64,000 nucleotides of DNA from an uncultured Alphaproteobacteria bacterium (GCA_934254675.1 CAKQLP010000004.1:68432-132431), one strand, 5' to 3'; shown: positions 44,910 through 53,586, counted from the stretch's first letter. Made by a program: numbers and translations. Notes: generated by a model not told the origin, from the letters alone.

Positions 44910-46000
44910 TAGGCGCGGCGTAAAGCGCGTTTCATATATTGTTGTGTAATATTATATTCCGAATCATAAAAAGTTTCTTTTGATTTGACGTTTAATTTTT
45001 CGGATACTTTGTTTCTAAAATATTGTTCAAGGTTATAAGTAACAAGTTCCATCGGTATGGATAAATACGTTTCTGCATGGTTTTGTAAATAATCCAAGCG
45101 GTGGCTGAACATTTCTTCCATTTCAGGAAATTCTGGATAGTTAACATTAGATTGCGCAATATGCGTTGTTTCGTGAAAAGCTAAAGTCAAACATTCAATG
45201 CCGTTATACTTTTTTAAAAAATCTTTATTTAGATAAATATCTTGATAATCCGCATAAGCATCTGCTTGCGTCCATTCTGCCACTTGTTCGTCATTGTTTA
45301 TCTGTTTTTGGCTTAGATAATGAATTTTCGGCGGTTTGACACCGTTCACTTTTGCGGTTATGCGACTGGTTTCACTTAAAATAAAACGCTGTTCCTTTTC
45401 TGGCAAGGAATGAAAATTTTCCAATTTATTTTTTATATCAGGCAAAGAAGCTATTTCAGATACAATTTGTCGTACTTTTTGGTATTCGTTTTCCATAAAG
45501 CGTGGAGAAATTTTAAGTTGAAGCAAAGCTTGGAATTTTTCACTATTTTGTTCGATAAATTCATTTTGGTGCAAGCGTTGTTGTTCTGTTGGGAAAATTG
45601 TTTGCGCATAAGAAAATAGAATATCAAGTTTTTTCCGATTGCTTAAATTTTCTAACAATCTTGGCGAAGCCTTGCGCAAAATACGTTGATTGCGGCGTTT
45701 GTTTGTTGGCATAAAATAAATTCCATGGTCAGAGCAATCATAAATCATATCGCCAAAATGTTGATAAGATGTTTCATTTAAGTTATCCAGTGTAAAGCCT
45801 TTTATTTTAATCCAAATATCTTTTTTATTTTGTCCGCTGACGCATTTGTAATTCTTAAATATTTCTTTTATCTTTTGAATATGGCTTGGGCGATAAACCT
45901 TAAATTTTACAAATTCATATGCATAGTCGTCTATATTTGGAACTATGTTTAAAATATCAGTGTGGCGTTCGAGCCATATATAATCAGCTTTATTTATCAT
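44906..46000 (-). CDS. Putative HExxH zinc metallopeptidase-like protein
   Basis: A 364-residue protein of no family I recognise. LTLAFHETTHIAQ holds HETTH at residues 276-280, and SIPMELVTYNLE about 38 residues later could give a third zinc ligand (Glu 318). The strand before it (KPPKIHYLSQ ... DIYLNKDFL) fits an edge strand of a zincin. No signal peptide. It may share a function with the 255-2189 protein, which has HELVH and an acidic segment at similar spacing, though the rest does not look alike. Confidence 0.6.
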   Translation of the reverse strand: MINKADYIWLERHTDILNIVPNIDDYAYEFVKFKVYRPSHIQKIKEIFKNYKCVSGQNKKDIWIKIKGFTLDNLNETSYQHFGDMIYDCSDHGIYFMPTNKRRNQRILRKASPRLLENLSNRKKLDILFSYAQTIFPTEQQRLHQNEFIEQNSEKFQALLQLKISPRFMENEYQKVRQIVSEIASLPDIKNKLENFHSLPEKEQRFILSETSRITAKVNGVKPPKIHYLSQKQINNDEQVAEWTQADAYADYQDIYLNKDFLKKYNGIECLTLAFHETTHIAQSNVNYPEFPEMEEMFSHRLDYLQNHAETYLSIPMELVTYNLEQYFRNKVSEKLNVKSKETFYDSEYNITQQYMKRALRRAY

Positions 46001-46115
46001 GAAAAAAGTATAATACTTTTTTGACTAAAAATAAACAAAATTTTTAAAATTTTAATTTTAACAACTTTTTAACTTCAATATTTGCATAATAGAGTAGATA
46101 ATTAGGGAGATTAAA

Positions 46116-46391
46116 ATGAAAAAATTATTTATATTGGGATTTGTAGCATTAGTTGCTGCTTGTTCTTCATCACCAAAAGAAACTTATCCATATGGTTTAA
46201 GCGAATCTGAATGGAATCAACTTTCTATTAAAGATAAGACAAGAATTCGCCGAGATTTTTATTTTTATGAAAAAGGACAAGTGAATTTTGTAAATCCGGA
46301 TATGGATATTGAAGGTAAAAAAGAGCAACCGAATGTATATCAAAAGAAAATTCAGAAAAAAATTGAAGCGCGAGAAGCTGTTTTAGAATAA
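46116..46391 (+). CDS. Small lipoprotein
   Basis: A 91-residue lipoprotein with signal peptide MKKLFILGFVALVAAC (Cys 16) and a short mature part (PYGLSESEWNQLSIKDKTRIRRDFYFYEKG) with a Lys/Glu-rich helical tail. GGGAG precedes the ATG. Function unknown. A bidirectional terminator lies just after it. Confidence 0.78.
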   Translation: MKKLFILGFVALVAACSSSPKETYPYGLSESEWNQLSIKDKTRIRRDFYFYEKGQVNFVNPDMDIEGKKEQPNVYQKKIQKKIEAREAVLE

Positions 46392-46398
46392 AAATCAT

Positions 46399-46428
46399 AA
46401 AAAACTCTCAATAACGAGAGTTTTTTTC
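46399..46428. terminator. Bidirectional terminator
   Basis: AAAAACTCTC pairs with GAGAGTTTTT, with A and T runs on both sides, between convergent genes. Confidence 0.88.
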
Positions 46429-46429
46429 A

Positions 46430-47377
46430 TTAAGGAATAAAGTATAAGACTAGATCACATTTATTTTCAGTTGTACAACTTTTACAGAACTGGGTCATTT
46501 TTATCGGCGTCATGTTTTTAAAGCAGTTTTTTCGAGAGTTGGTACAATACTGCCTTCCATAAATAAGACCATCTCTTGTATAGTGACTGTCGTTAATATC
46601 AGCCTGATTTCGAAGCTCAAACCTATTAATATTACCATTTTCAGCATCAAAGGCTGTGACAGCTTTAATAATGTTCTTGCATTGGTTTTCAGAACTTAGG
46701 GAAAAAGTGTTATTTATGGTTTTAAGATTAATTTGTAAATGAAACGCGACACTAGAACATGGTGCAAAAGAATCATCTGGTTGTCGGCATGAGTCAATAC
46801 CATAAGATAAAATAAATTTATTTCCAAATCGATCTTGAGCGGTTTCATTAGAGATAAGCTTCATGTCGTCAGGTAAATATCCAAGAGCATTGATAGCGCC
46901 CATAAGACCATTTATTCTGGTTGTTGATTGGTTACGGTAGTCTTGTTTGAAAGTGTCACGAAGTTCTAATATATGATAAATAAGGGAATTGATTTGCTCA
47001 AGCTGTTTGTGTGATTGATAAGTTTCCATGGCTTTGCTGAATCCCTGAATACCGCCGACGGATAGCACCCCAATAATGGCCAGAACGCCGAGCATTTCAA
47101 TCATGCTTCGTCCGCACTGCACACCATCTACTAGGAATTTTCGCGCTCGTGTACCTCTTTTGTACACGTCGCTTAAAAATCCCGTCGTATCTGGTGCACA
47201 TTGTGGACGAAGGTTGTTTTGGGAAAACTCGTTTAGCTGGTGTCTGCTTGAAATTTTCGCGCTCGTGTACTCTTTTTGTACACGTCGCTTAAAAATTCCG
47301 GCGCATTCACGCACAACATCAAAGCCCTTGATAAGACTCCGTTTTCTGTCATACTCGGGCGTGACCCGAGTATCCAA
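46430..47377 (-). CDS. Prepilin-like protein behind an out-of-frame CT-tract leader
   Basis: The frame holds CGRSMIEMLGVLAIIGVLSVGG (prepilin cleavage after Gly, Glu at +5, then a hydrophobic helix) about 100 residues in, followed by a soluble domain with several Cys near the end (CKSCTTENKC). The only start inside this open frame is a TTG at 47377 with no ribosome site, within a palindromic repeat. The frame is open upstream to 47567, where a (CT)n tract separates it from an ATG at 47604 with a GAGGAAA ribosome site. In this sequence that ATG is out of frame by the equivalent of one CT unit. With one unit fewer the product would be about 390 residues. Confidence 0.75.
   Translation of the reverse strand: MDTRVTPEYDRKRSLIKGFDVVRECAGIFKRRVQKEYTSAKISSRHQLNEFSQNNLRPQCAPDTTGFLSDVYKRGTRARKFLVDGVQCGRSMIEMLGVLAIIGVLSVGGIQGFSKAMETYQSHKQLEQINSLIYHILELRDTFKQDYRNQSTTRINGLMGAINALGYLPDDMKLISNETAQDRFGNKFILSYGIDSCRQPDDSFAPCSSVAFHLQINLKTINNTFSLSSENQCKNIIKAVTAFDAENGNINRFELRNQADINDSHYTRDGLIYGRQYCTNSRKNCFKNMTPIKMTQFCKSCTTENKCDLVLYFIP
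47138..47187 (-). repeat. Second palindromic repeat type, copy 1 (in CDS)
   Basis: A ~49-base repeat whose core is GTGTAC..GTACAC. Nearly identical to 47252-47301. Here it is translated as GFLSDVYKRGTRARKF. Confidence 0.75.
47252..47301 (-). repeat. Second palindromic repeat type, copy 2 (in CDS, other frame)
   Basis: Same DNA as 47138-47187 but read in a different frame, giving GIFKRRVQKEYTSAKIS. Both frames stay open. Confidence 0.75.
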
Positions 47378-47422
47378 AGAAGAGTGTTTGACATGGATTC
47401 TCGGAATAAATCCGAGAATGAC
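47348..47422 (-). repeat. Dispersed double-palindrome repeat, copy 3 (in leader)
   Basis: Same two hairpins as copy 1 at 23886; translated as VILGFIPRIHVKHSSLDTRV in the prepilin frame. Confidence 0.88.
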
Positions 47423-47604
47423 GTTTGAAAATTGGTTAACATTTAAGGTACGGTTGAGAATGACGGAGAATAGGGTATTCCGTTCATCCTTAAATTTTTT
47501 CCCAAAGTGGCGAAAACCATGTGTAGAAGCTTTAAAACGCTCTGAAATCGAATGTTTAGGATTTACAGAGAGAGAGAGAGACCTTTGCTAAGCTTATTTT
47601 TCAT
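47378..47604 (-). other. Leader/start module with (CT)n tract, currently OFF
   Basis: ATG at 47604 with GAGGAAA ahead reads MKNKLSKGLSLSL and stops just past the tract at 47567-47581. After the tract the prepilin frame continues NPKHSISERFKAST..., open to 46430. The module is closely similar to 23746-23960, with about 30 extra bases before the palindromic repeat. Confidence 0.7.
47567..47581 (-). repeat. (CT)n microsatellite, 15 nt
   Basis: Seven TC units plus T on the coding (minus) strand, nine codons into the frame that starts at 47604. Confidence 0.92.
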
Positions 47605-47668
47605 CTTTCTTTCCTCTTTTTTTATAAAGTATAAATAGAAAGTATATATTAAAAGTTAATATGTTGTT

Positions 47669-47698
47669 AAAAAAAAGCCCTCATTATTTGAAGGCTTA
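47669..47698 (-). terminator. Terminator after tRNA-Thr(CGT)
   Basis: On the minus strand AAGCCTTCA pairs with TGAGGGCTT and is followed by at least six T. Confidence 0.8.
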
Positions 47699-47704
47699 AA
47701 AGAA

Positions 47705-47780
<76 letters not shown>

Positions 47781-47829
47781 AAACACAATAATAAATAAAG
47801 CACTTTTCTTTAATTTGCAAGTGTTAACT

Positions 47830-50247
47830 TTATTCTGTGTCACCTTTTTTGAGGGCGTAGAATTGGTTTTCTTGCGCCACTTTTTCACCAGAGTGGATAA
47901 CAATTTGCGGGAATGGAATTTCTATTCCTTCTTCAATAAAACGTTTATTTATGGCAAAACGCAGGTCGCTTGGTACAATCCAACCTTTCCATATATCATT
48001 GGTGTAGCAACGTAGTTCAAAAGTCAAACTGCTGTCGGCAAAATCTTTAAATAGAACATAAGGCGCCGGATTTTTCATAACATATTTATGCGCTAAAGCA
48101 CATTCAAGCAAAATTTTGCGTACTTTTTCTACATCCGAACCATAAGCTACTCCGACAGTAATACTTTGGCGGGAGATATTGTCGCCGTGTGTTAAGTTAA
48201 CAATGGAACTAGATAACAATGTGGCGTTTGGCACAATCACACTGGTGCGGTTAAAACTTTCCATTTCAGTCGAGCGAATGTTAATTTGCTTAATTTTGCC
48301 TTCTGTGTCGTTCATTATGACCCAGTCACCGACTTTAAACGGACGTTCAAATAAAATGATGATACCGGATACAAGGTTTTTAATCACATCCTGCAAACCA
48401 AAACCGATACCAACTGAAAGAGCACCGGCGATGAAAGCGAGGTTGGTTAAGTCAACACCAACGGCAATAATAGCCAGCAAGCATGAGATTATAAAACCGA
48501 CAAAGCTTATACCTGAAACCAAAGAGTGTTTTATACCATCATCAATATCCATATTGTTAAATACATTTGAGGCTAAGTGTTTTTTTATCAGTTTAACCAC
48601 AGTTAGGGAAATGAAAAACACCATAATACCAAAAGCAATAGCAATTAAAGAAATCTGCACTCCGCCAATTTTAAAGCCGAACAAAAGTTTTTTACCCATT
48701 TGGATCATAAAATCACCAGGCAACCCCCAAAGATTTAGTAAAATAAAAATAAGGGCTAAAACTAAAATAGGGTTAATCAGTGAAGTGAGCCAAAACTCTA
48801 TCTTACTGACGTTGCGTTTGGTTATTTTGATGGATTTCATCCATGGACTGGCTAAAACTATGCGTTTTAAAATATCAATAAAGGCACGGCGAAACAGTTC
48901 AAAAACGCCAATGATAATCATGGATAAAATAAAGTTACGCAAAATAAAAGAAGATAATTCCGGATAACCAATTAACGATAAACCAAAAGTTGTGGCTAAA
49001 AGCAGATTGCTGGCAACCATAATTTTGAATCCACTGTCAAGAGAATCCGTTTCATCTTCATTTTCTTCAATTGTTTCGGATGTTATACCATTCATTTCCC
49101 GATAAGTGTCAACAGATATTTTGATAATCCAAATCAGGAAAAAGGCCTTAACAGCACATGAAATCATTGTCAGAAAGTGAATCGTATCAATCGGGTATTT
49201 GGCTTTTTGCGCTACAATAACCTGGATAAGAGCAATGGCGTTACAGATGATGAACATAAATACTACACGGGTAAAACGCAAAGCTTTTTCATTTGGAATA
49301 TTTATCAGCCGCCATTGTTCATAATTGGGTGCAAATATCACTCGGGAAATAGTGGCTTCAATAATGGCTAAAAATGAAGAAAAGCCGGTAATCATGAGAA
49401 CGTGACCAAGCAGACTGTCACCAAAAATTTTGGTACTGACCATCCAAATCATACCTGCACCGACAAACGCGTCGGGAATCAATCCGCGGGCAATAGCCAC
49501 AGCAATAGCCGCCACTACTTTGCGACTGAAGTGCGGTAATTCTACATCCTCTTTATAACCCCAGTGGGTTAAAATGTATTTACGCAAGATAATAGCTACG
49601 GCCAAAGCCGCAATTAAAATCAAAGCCATAGAAACTATGCTTAAAATTGTGTAGCTGCGGTCACTTTTTGGGATACTTTGATACCAATCAATCGGGGATT
49701 TTGTTATATCCCAAAAGAAAATGGCATAAAGCTTGAGGCTATTGAAGAAAACCATTGGATTAATCAACGCTGATTGTTTGGTAATTAAATCACCGTAAAC
49801 TTTTTTGCTTCGGGCATTTAAAACTTGCGTAGTTAAATCTTCTATTTTAACAATAAGCAAATCCGCTTCTTTTAAAACACGATCTTCGGCGGTTAACTCT
49901 TTAGTTAAGCTGTTGCGCTGGTTTGTTATAACTTTGTCTTCAGTGGCTCCGTCTTTGGGGTCTCCCAATGCGTCAAGCTGTTTTTGAATGTATTTAATAT
50001 CTTTGTCTAAATCTTTACGGGAAGCACTTATCTGCGCTTCTTGGTCGCTTAAATAACTGACATATTCGTTTATGTTATCTTCAGTTAGATTTTCATTTTT
50101 TAAAGCGTTGTCTATTTGCTCAAGTTTTTTATTAATTTTATTAAAATCAATGGTATTTTTTGTAGCATTACTATCAGCAAATGCCGGCATTAAAAAGAAA
50201 ACAGCGGCAAAAAAAGCAAAAAAGGCAGTTTTGAAAAATTTAAACAT
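47830..50247 (-). CDS. Large MscS-family mechanosensitive channel with periplasmic domain
   Basis: An 805-residue inner membrane protein. Signal peptide (ending PAFA), then a periplasmic coiled-coil region (about residues 30-165, DUF3772-like), around eight to ten membrane helices, and the MscS core: GALSVGIGFGLQDVIKNLVSGIIILFERPFKVGDWV (pore helix and start of the beta domain) and the C-terminal ITVGVAYGSDVEKVRKIL / RFAINKRFIEEGIEIPFPQ. This architecture is of the KefA/MscK-like group, which releases solutes on hypo-osmotic shock. Confidence 0.93.
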   Translation of the reverse strand: MFKFFKTAFFAFFAAVFFLMPAFADSNATKNTIDFNKINKKLEQIDNALKNENLTEDNINEYVSYLSDQEAQISASRKDLDKDIKYIQKQLDALGDPKDGATEDKVITNQRNSLTKELTAEDRVLKEADLLIVKIEDLTTQVLNARSKKVYGDLITKQSALINPMVFFNSLKLYAIFFWDITKSPIDWYQSIPKSDRSYTILSIVSMALILIAALAVAIILRKYILTHWGYKEDVELPHFSRKVVAAIAVAIARGLIPDAFVGAGMIWMVSTKIFGDSLLGHVLMITGFSSFLAIIEATISRVIFAPNYEQWRLINIPNEKALRFTRVVFMFIICNAIALIQVIVAQKAKYPIDTIHFLTMISCAVKAFFLIWIIKISVDTYREMNGITSETIEENEDETDSLDSGFKIMVASNLLLATTFGLSLIGYPELSSFILRNFILSMIIIGVFELFRRAFIDILKRIVLASPWMKSIKITKRNVSKIEFWLTSLINPILVLALIFILLNLWGLPGDFMIQMGKKLLFGFKIGGVQISLIAIAFGIMVFFISLTVVKLIKKHLASNVFNNMDIDDGIKHSLVSGISFVGFIISCLLAIIAVGVDLTNLAFIAGALSVGIGFGLQDVIKNLVSGIIILFERPFKVGDWVIMNDTEGKIKQINIRSTEMESFNRTSVIVPNATLLSSSIVNLTHGDNISRQSITVGVAYGSDVEKVRKILLECALAHKYVMKNPAPYVLFKDFADSSLTFELRCYTNDIWKGWIVPSDLRFAINKRFIEEGIEIPFPQIVIHSGEKVAQENQFYALKKGDTE

Positions 50248-50255
50248 ATATTTTC

Positions 50256-51260
50256 CTATTTTTTAAGAAGTTTTTTCAAAATATTAAAAGCGTTTTGAGC
50301 TGTTCCGGCGCGCAAATCATCGGCAACGCACCAAAAACTAAAACCATTTTCTACGGACACATCCTGTCGCAAACGACTGACGTAAACATCGTTTTCGCCT
50401 TGAACATCATTAATTGAAACATATCCGCAATCAACATGTTTATCAAAAACCACAACGCCTTCTGTTTCTCGCATTTGGTTGCGAATGTTGTCGATGTCAA
50501 CATCATTAGCGCATTCAACATTAACAAACTCGCCAATTCCAATAAAAGCAGGAATCACAGCGCAATTGGCGTGGACTTTTACTTCTGACCCAAGAATTTT
50601 TTTTATCTCGACATTAGCGGCCCATTCATATTTTGTTTCATCGCCAATAAATTCACCAACTTGAGGCAGTACATTAAAAGCAATTTGCTTGTGAAAAATT
50701 TTTTCATCATCAACAATTGGCTCGTTCATAAATATTTTACGGGTTTGAGCAAATAATTCGTCCATTGCTTCGCGACCATAAATTGACGCAGCCATATAGG
50801 TGTTAATAACCAAGCGTTTAATCTTGTGTGTTTCCGCCACTTTTTGTAAAGGCAACATAATTTGAGTGACTTGCGGAGACGGAACAGCTATAATGCCTTT
50901 TGGGGCATCAGATATTTTTTCATCATTTAAGCCGGCGATAACTAATGGAACGTCAGAATCCGCGGAATAAGCTGAAGAACAGTCGATAACCATAACTTTT
51001 TTAGCTGTGGCATGCGGAATATAGCGTTTGGCAATTTCTTCTGAAGTAGCAAAAACAGCTAATTTGACAGAAGAAAAATCAAAATCATCCAAGTTCCAAA
51101 CATCCATATCCACATCTTCGCCATAAGAAACCTGTGTGCCTAGCGGACTATTGATATCAACAGCAAAAATGTTGTCGGCAGCGGTTCCGTTTTCTTCCAA
51201 AATGTTTAATAATTCACGACCTAAGCTATTGTTTACACCAACTATGGCAATTTTATTCAT
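50256..51260 (-). CDS. Aspartate-semialdehyde-dehydrogenase-like protein without active-site residues
   Basis: The fold is that of Asd: IAIVGVNNSLGRELLNIL at the start, INTYMAASIYGREAMDELFAQTRKIF, and FNVLPQVGEFIGDETKYEW. The active site is not kept. The family motif ANPNC(S/T)T reads AVPSPQVT (no Cys, residue ~129), the phosphate-binding DNSSAFR reads DCSSAYS, and the R-x-P-V..GHSE motif reads VIPAFIGIGEF with both Arg and His gone. This is similar in kind to Usg-1-type Asd paralogues. Start 51260 is set by AAAGAGG; an upstream in-frame ATG is at 51308. A true asd elsewhere would be expected if lysine/DAP is made. Confidence 0.82.
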   Translation of the reverse strand: MNKIAIVGVNNSLGRELLNILEENGTAADNIFAVDINSPLGTQVSYGEDVDMDVWNLDDFDFSSVKLAVFATSEEIAKRYIPHATAKKVMVIDCSSAYSADSDVPLVIAGLNDEKISDAPKGIIAVPSPQVTQIMLPLQKVAETHKIKRLVINTYMAASIYGREAMDELFAQTRKIFMNEPIVDDEKIFHKQIAFNVLPQVGEFIGDETKYEWAANVEIKKILGSEVKVHANCAVIPAFIGIGEFVNVECANDVDIDNIRNQMRETEGVVVFDKHVDCGYVSINDVQGENDVYVSRLRQDVSVENGFSFWCVADDLRAGTAQNAFNILKKLLKK

Positions 51261-51347
51261 AACGAACCTCTTTAAAAAACTTTTAACAATAATGTCATCA
51301 TAAAACAAAAATATTTACAAATAAATAAAATTTGTAGAATTTAATAA

Positions 51348-51380
51348 AAAAAGACATCTCTAAAAAGAGATGTCTTTGAA
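51348..51380 (-). terminator. Terminator after the 51394-51951 gene
   Basis: A perfect 12-bp stem AAAGACATCTCT with AGAGATGTCTTT; T run on the minus strand. Confidence 0.88.
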
Positions 51381-51393
51381 AGTGTTCGTTCAA

Positions 51394-51951
51394 TTATCTT
51401 TCATGGTAGAGATTGAATTCATCTTCAAATTCTTCTTCAATCGCATCTTCCTCATCGTCAGCCAGAGCATTGACGACAATAGATGAAATTGGAGTCAGTC
51501 GCTGGCGCGGCTTTTGCGACTTATAGGAGAGCGGATGATAGCGTTTGAAACCATTTACAGTGTCTTTCAGCCCGTACAAGGTGTCGTTAATACTGAAAGT
51601 GTCTTGGATTTCTGTTTCAGACGCGATAACAGTTGGATCAACAACTTGTGTTGAGCCTGTCTCTACGTCAACAATCACCGCAAGTTCGCCGGCGTGTTTT
51701 ATAAAAGCAACAAAAGGTTTATTGCTTTTCTTCTTCAGTAAAGGAACTCGGAGCACAAGTTGTACCAAGTGTACACCGGTTTCACATTTCTCGATATTGA
51801 CAAGATGTGGATTTTTCTTGTTAAAGTCTTTGAGAGCCTTAACAGCCTTTACATTGACCAAAACACCATTCAATTTCTCCAAAGCAATAGACTTGCACAT
51901 AATTAAAAAAATTAAAGTTAATAATAAATTCAATACCAAACTATATAACAT
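51394..51951 (-). CDS. Hypothetical membrane-anchored protein with acidic tail
   Basis: A 185-residue protein with a possible N-terminal membrane helix (YSLVLNLLLTLIFLIM) and a mixed domain with LVNIEKCETGVHLVQLVLRVPLLKKK and FVAFIKHAGELAVIVDVETGSTQVVDP strands. The C-terminus is strongly acidic (DDEEDAIEEEFEDEF). No ribosome site is clear for the first ATG; a later ATG (codon 18) would remove the helix. No family recognised. Confidence 0.6.
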   Translation of the reverse strand: MLYSLVLNLLLTLIFLIMCKSIALEKLNGVLVNVKAVKALKDFNKKNPHLVNIEKCETGVHLVQLVLRVPLLKKKSNKPFVAFIKHAGELAVIVDVETGSTQVVDPTVIASETEIQDTFSINDTLYGLKDTVNGFKRYHPLSYKSQKPRQRLTPISSIVVNALADDEEDAIEEEFEDEFNLYHER

Positions 51952-51990
51952 TCTTTTTTGGCAAAATCAAGTGTTTTTTTTGTAAATTTG

Positions 51991-53586
51991 TCAATTTTTA
52001 TTAAAGCAATTGTAAAAGATGTCTAAATCTTGATTATATTCTTGTGCTGAAATTCCACCTATTTTTAAAAGGGAATGGAAAATATTATCGTGTGAATAAT
52101 TATTTTGGATTTGATTTTTTAAGCATTTTTTATCTAGTTTCAAAGCGGAAAGCGTTTTTTTATCCGCCCATATAAAAAATGGAACGTGTGTTTGCTCTTT
52201 GGGAGCAACAACATAAGGCGCTGAATGTAAATAAATATTATATTCGCCTAAAGATTCTCCATGGTCTGAAACATAAAACAACATACTGTTATATTCCGGA
52301 TTTTTTTGTAATATTGAAATGATATCAGCTAAATTTTGCGAGGTGTAAAGAATGGTATTGTCATAGGTGTTGATAATTTCTTCGGTTGTGCATTGATTGA
52401 GTTTTTCTGTGTTGCAAACCGGAACGAATCGGCTAAAATCTTTTGGATAACGTTTATAATAAGTCGGACCGTGGCTACCGGCTTGATGCATGACAATCAG
52501 AGTATTTGTGGAAAGTGTGTCTAATTGCTTTTTCATTTCATTTGTCAGAATTGAATCAAAACATGTTCCGGCTCCGGTCGGACAAGGAGTATGTGTTTCA
52601 ACACGTGTGCAGACACCTTTGCAGTCACTGTTATTTTCAATCCATATTACTTTCCAGCCGTTTTTTTTGAATATATCTAACACATTTTCTGTGTATTCCA
52701 GACTTCCGTTATCAAATTCCGTGCGATTATCTTTGGCAAACATACAAGGAACAGAAACGGCGGTTGAGGTTCCGCAAGAAGTCATATTGGTGAAATTTAT
52801 AATATTATCAAGATAGGGCATTAAAGGTTTATTTGTGGCGCGGTTATAACCGTTCAACGAGAAATTTGCAGCACGGGCTGTTTCTCCTATCATAAAAACA
52901 ATCAACATTGGTTTATTGTTTATCCAATATTTATAAAAATGAGAGTTCTCACCAATCGGAGTAAATTTATGGCTTGCACGCAAGTCATGTTTTATGGTGG
53001 AACTGATTGCGCCGATATAGTTAACAGGAATAAGTAAATATTTGACAGGTTTATTATTGCGAACAAATTGCGCCACGTCTTTGCTGTTGGGAACAATAAT
53101 TGCCGCGAACAGTAGCAGGCATAAAGCCAGCAAACCGCCGCGCTGCTTAATTTTTTTGGTTTCCGCAAAATTGAGCTGGCAGATAATAAATGTCGGTATT
53201 CCGCCTAAAGCCAAAATATAAAAAAACAATGTAAAGTTTAGCAATTCAGTAGTTTCATGCAAATTTGTTTGTAGAACATTGCGCAGCATTTCTTCATCAA
53301 TAGCGACATGATAGTTTTTTACAAAATAAAAAACGCCGCTGTTTAGTATTAAAAAGAAAACAGATAAAGGCTTAACCGTCCATTTCCAAAAAAGCAGAAT
53401 ACCGCAAATAGTTAAAAGAAGCCAAATTACAAAAAAAGAGCCAATCATAAACAACAAACTTTGACTCAGTTCAAAAATTTTTTCAAAGAATACGCAATTA
53501 AAAGCCAGCAAAGTGTACAGCATGTAGAAAATGCTGTACACTTCAATATTTAGAGAAAAGGTTCGGAACAATCGTGATTTTATCAT
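51991..53586 (-). CDS. Lipid A phosphoethanolamine transferase (EptA-like)
   Basis: Transfers phosphoethanolamine from PE to lipid A or a related acceptor at the periplasmic face of the inner membrane; such enzymes lower sensitivity to cationic peptides. The 531-residue protein has five membrane helices in the first ~170 residues, then a sulfatase-type domain with FMIGETARAANFSLNGY (metal-binding Glu), the nucleophile Thr in SCGTSTAVSVPCMF, paired Cys, and VSDHGESLGEYNIYLHSAPY. It would use PE made by psd-pssA. Confidence 0.92.
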   Translation of the reverse strand: MIKSRLFRTFSLNIEVYSIFYMLYTLLAFNCVFFEKIFELSQSLLFMIGSFFVIWLLLTICGILLFWKWTVKPLSVFFLILNSGVFYFVKNYHVAIDEEMLRNVLQTNLHETTELLNFTLFFYILALGGIPTFIICQLNFAETKKIKQRGGLLALCLLLFAAIIVPNSKDVAQFVRNNKPVKYLLIPVNYIGAISSTIKHDLRASHKFTPIGENSHFYKYWINNKPMLIVFMIGETARAANFSLNGYNRATNKPLMPYLDNIINFTNMTSCGTSTAVSVPCMFAKDNRTEFDNGSLEYTENVLDIFKKNGWKVIWIENNSDCKGVCTRVETHTPCPTGAGTCFDSILTNEMKKQLDTLSTNTLIVMHQAGSHGPTYYKRYPKDFSRFVPVCNTEKLNQCTTEEIINTYDNTILYTSQNLADIISILQKNPEYNSMLFYVSDHGESLGEYNIYLHSAPYVVAPKEQTHVPFFIWADKKTLSALKLDKKCLKNQIQNNYSHDNIFHSLLKIGGISAQEYNQDLDIFYNCFNKN

